NCBI RefSeq assembly: GCF_031457805.1
Contig: NZ_JAVDXI010000001.1
Span: 1 to 64,000 of the forward strand
Direction of reading: 5' to 3'
DNA from: Caulobacter sp031457805
Lineage (GTDB): Bacteria > Pseudomonadota > Alphaproteobacteria > Caulobacterales > Caulobacteraceae
Length of the DNA: 64,000 bases
The notes below the pieces were generated by a model, which was not told the origin of the DNA, did no database searches, and saw only the letters and a program-made list of their open reading frames with translations. Shown in pieces: positions 63,688 to 64,000 of the stretch (position 1 is the first letter of the stretch; each line of letters opens with the position of its first letter). A program made the translations under genes and the position numbers.

Positions 63688-64000
63688 CCAGACGACTGTC
63701 AGACCTGTTCAACCGTCCCTTCCCCAGCGATCCGGTGATTGCAGGCGTCACCGCCGACAGCCGCAAGGTCACGACCGGCTGGCTGTTCGCCGCCCTACCG
63801 GGAACCAAGGTCGACGGCCGTGACTTCGCCGAAGGCGCAGTGGCCAAGGGCGCGGCGGCGATCCTGGCGCCCGAGGGCGGGCTCGAGGGGCTGGGTGTGC
63901 CGGTGGTCCGTTCGGAGGACGCGCGTCGCGCCTACGCCCTGGCCTCGGCGGCCTTCTGGGGTAGGCAGCCGGCCATGTGCGTGGCCGTCACCGGCACCAA
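63684..64000 (+). CDS. murE: UDP-MurNAc-tripeptide synthetase MurE (5' part, cut by the window end)
   Basis: The first 105 codons of a Mur ligase. MTRRLSDLFNRPFP is followed by VTADSRKVTTGWLFAALPGTKVDGRDF, the MurE N-domain signature, and the sequence ends in VAVTGT, the start of the ATP-binding P-loop. The family adds meso-diaminopimelate to UDP-MurNAc-L-Ala-D-Glu. Meso-DAP versus lysine specificity cannot be judged without the C-terminal half. The start overlaps the ftsI stop by 4 nt, as expected in the dcw operon. Confidence 0.93.
   Translation, partial: MTRRLSDLFNRPFPSDPVIAGVTADSRKVTTGWLFAALPGTKVDGRDFAEGAVAKGAAAILAPEGGLEGLGVPVVRSEDARRAYALASAAFWGRQPAMCVAVTGT

Overview
The window looks like a chromosomal segment from a Caulobacter species or close relative (Caulobacterales, Alphaproteobacteria). 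The GC content is high and GTG/TTG starts are common. The flagellar set flbY-cheL-flgI diverging from fliX is characteristic of Caulobacter, as are the palindromic intergenic repeats. This assignment is inferred from gene content; no database search was possible.

Layout. 1-3250: initiator tRNA-Met, a double-domain cold-shock protein and a malic enzyme fused to a phosphotransacetylase-like domain (MaeB type). 3588-25130: a large purine and ureide catabolic region in three blocks: (i) uraH-xdhA-xdhB-xdhC-guaD (+); (ii) hpxX-like/atzE-like/hpxZ-like genes plus a nucleoside hydrolase (-), divergent from a formamidase-family gene (+); (iii) allantoate amidohydrolase-pucG-puuE-uraD-puuD-tetR (-). 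It is interrupted by a 1123-residue RTX/beta-propeller secreted protein and a YceI-family lipoprotein. Read together, the genes take nucleosides and guanine to xanthine, urate, 5-hydroxyisourate, OHCU, allantoin, allantoate, ureidoglycine and probably oxalurate, with an AtzE/HpxXYZ-type amidase set as the likely next step. No transporter, adenine deaminase or oxamate carbamoyltransferase is in the window.

25284-31524: an MscS channel, then a lipid-modification-like cluster (CFA-family methyltransferase and DUF2177 protein divergent from an FAD oxidoreductase and a DUF1365 protein), then trmFO. 31623-36041: four related multi-pass membrane proteins of unknown function with a glutathione transferase gene among them. 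36139-43178: uvrA with a LexA-type box, a 53-residue single-TM protein, an ABC-F ATPase with a possible upstream ORF, a DUF3422 protein and a small methyltransferase. 43180-46383: flagellar genes and dksA. 46514-53696: M28 peptidase, a frameshifted M16 peptidase, a PPOX-type flavoprotein, a single-domain response regulator, an enoyl-CoA hydratase-family protein and a DUF3052-like protein. 54276-59183: DUF2236 protein, Baeyer-Villiger-type monooxygenase, DMT transporter, AmpD-like amidase and PaiB-like protein. 59342-59727: RNase P RNA. 60079-64000: start of the dcw cluster, mraZ-rsmH-ftsL-ftsI-murE (murE cut by the window end), with an MraZ-type triple repeat upstream.

The most interesting signals are: a rare AAGTAAG/CTTACTT element found only at the promoters of the purine/ureide transcription units; palindromic repeats in the gaps of the same cluster, two of which supply the Shine-Dalgarno of the next gene and one of which has become coding sequence; a purine route that appears to end in oxalurate and an AtzE-type amidase set; the four-paralog membrane cluster; and several clear operators (LexA, MraZ, LacI-like, CtrA-like).
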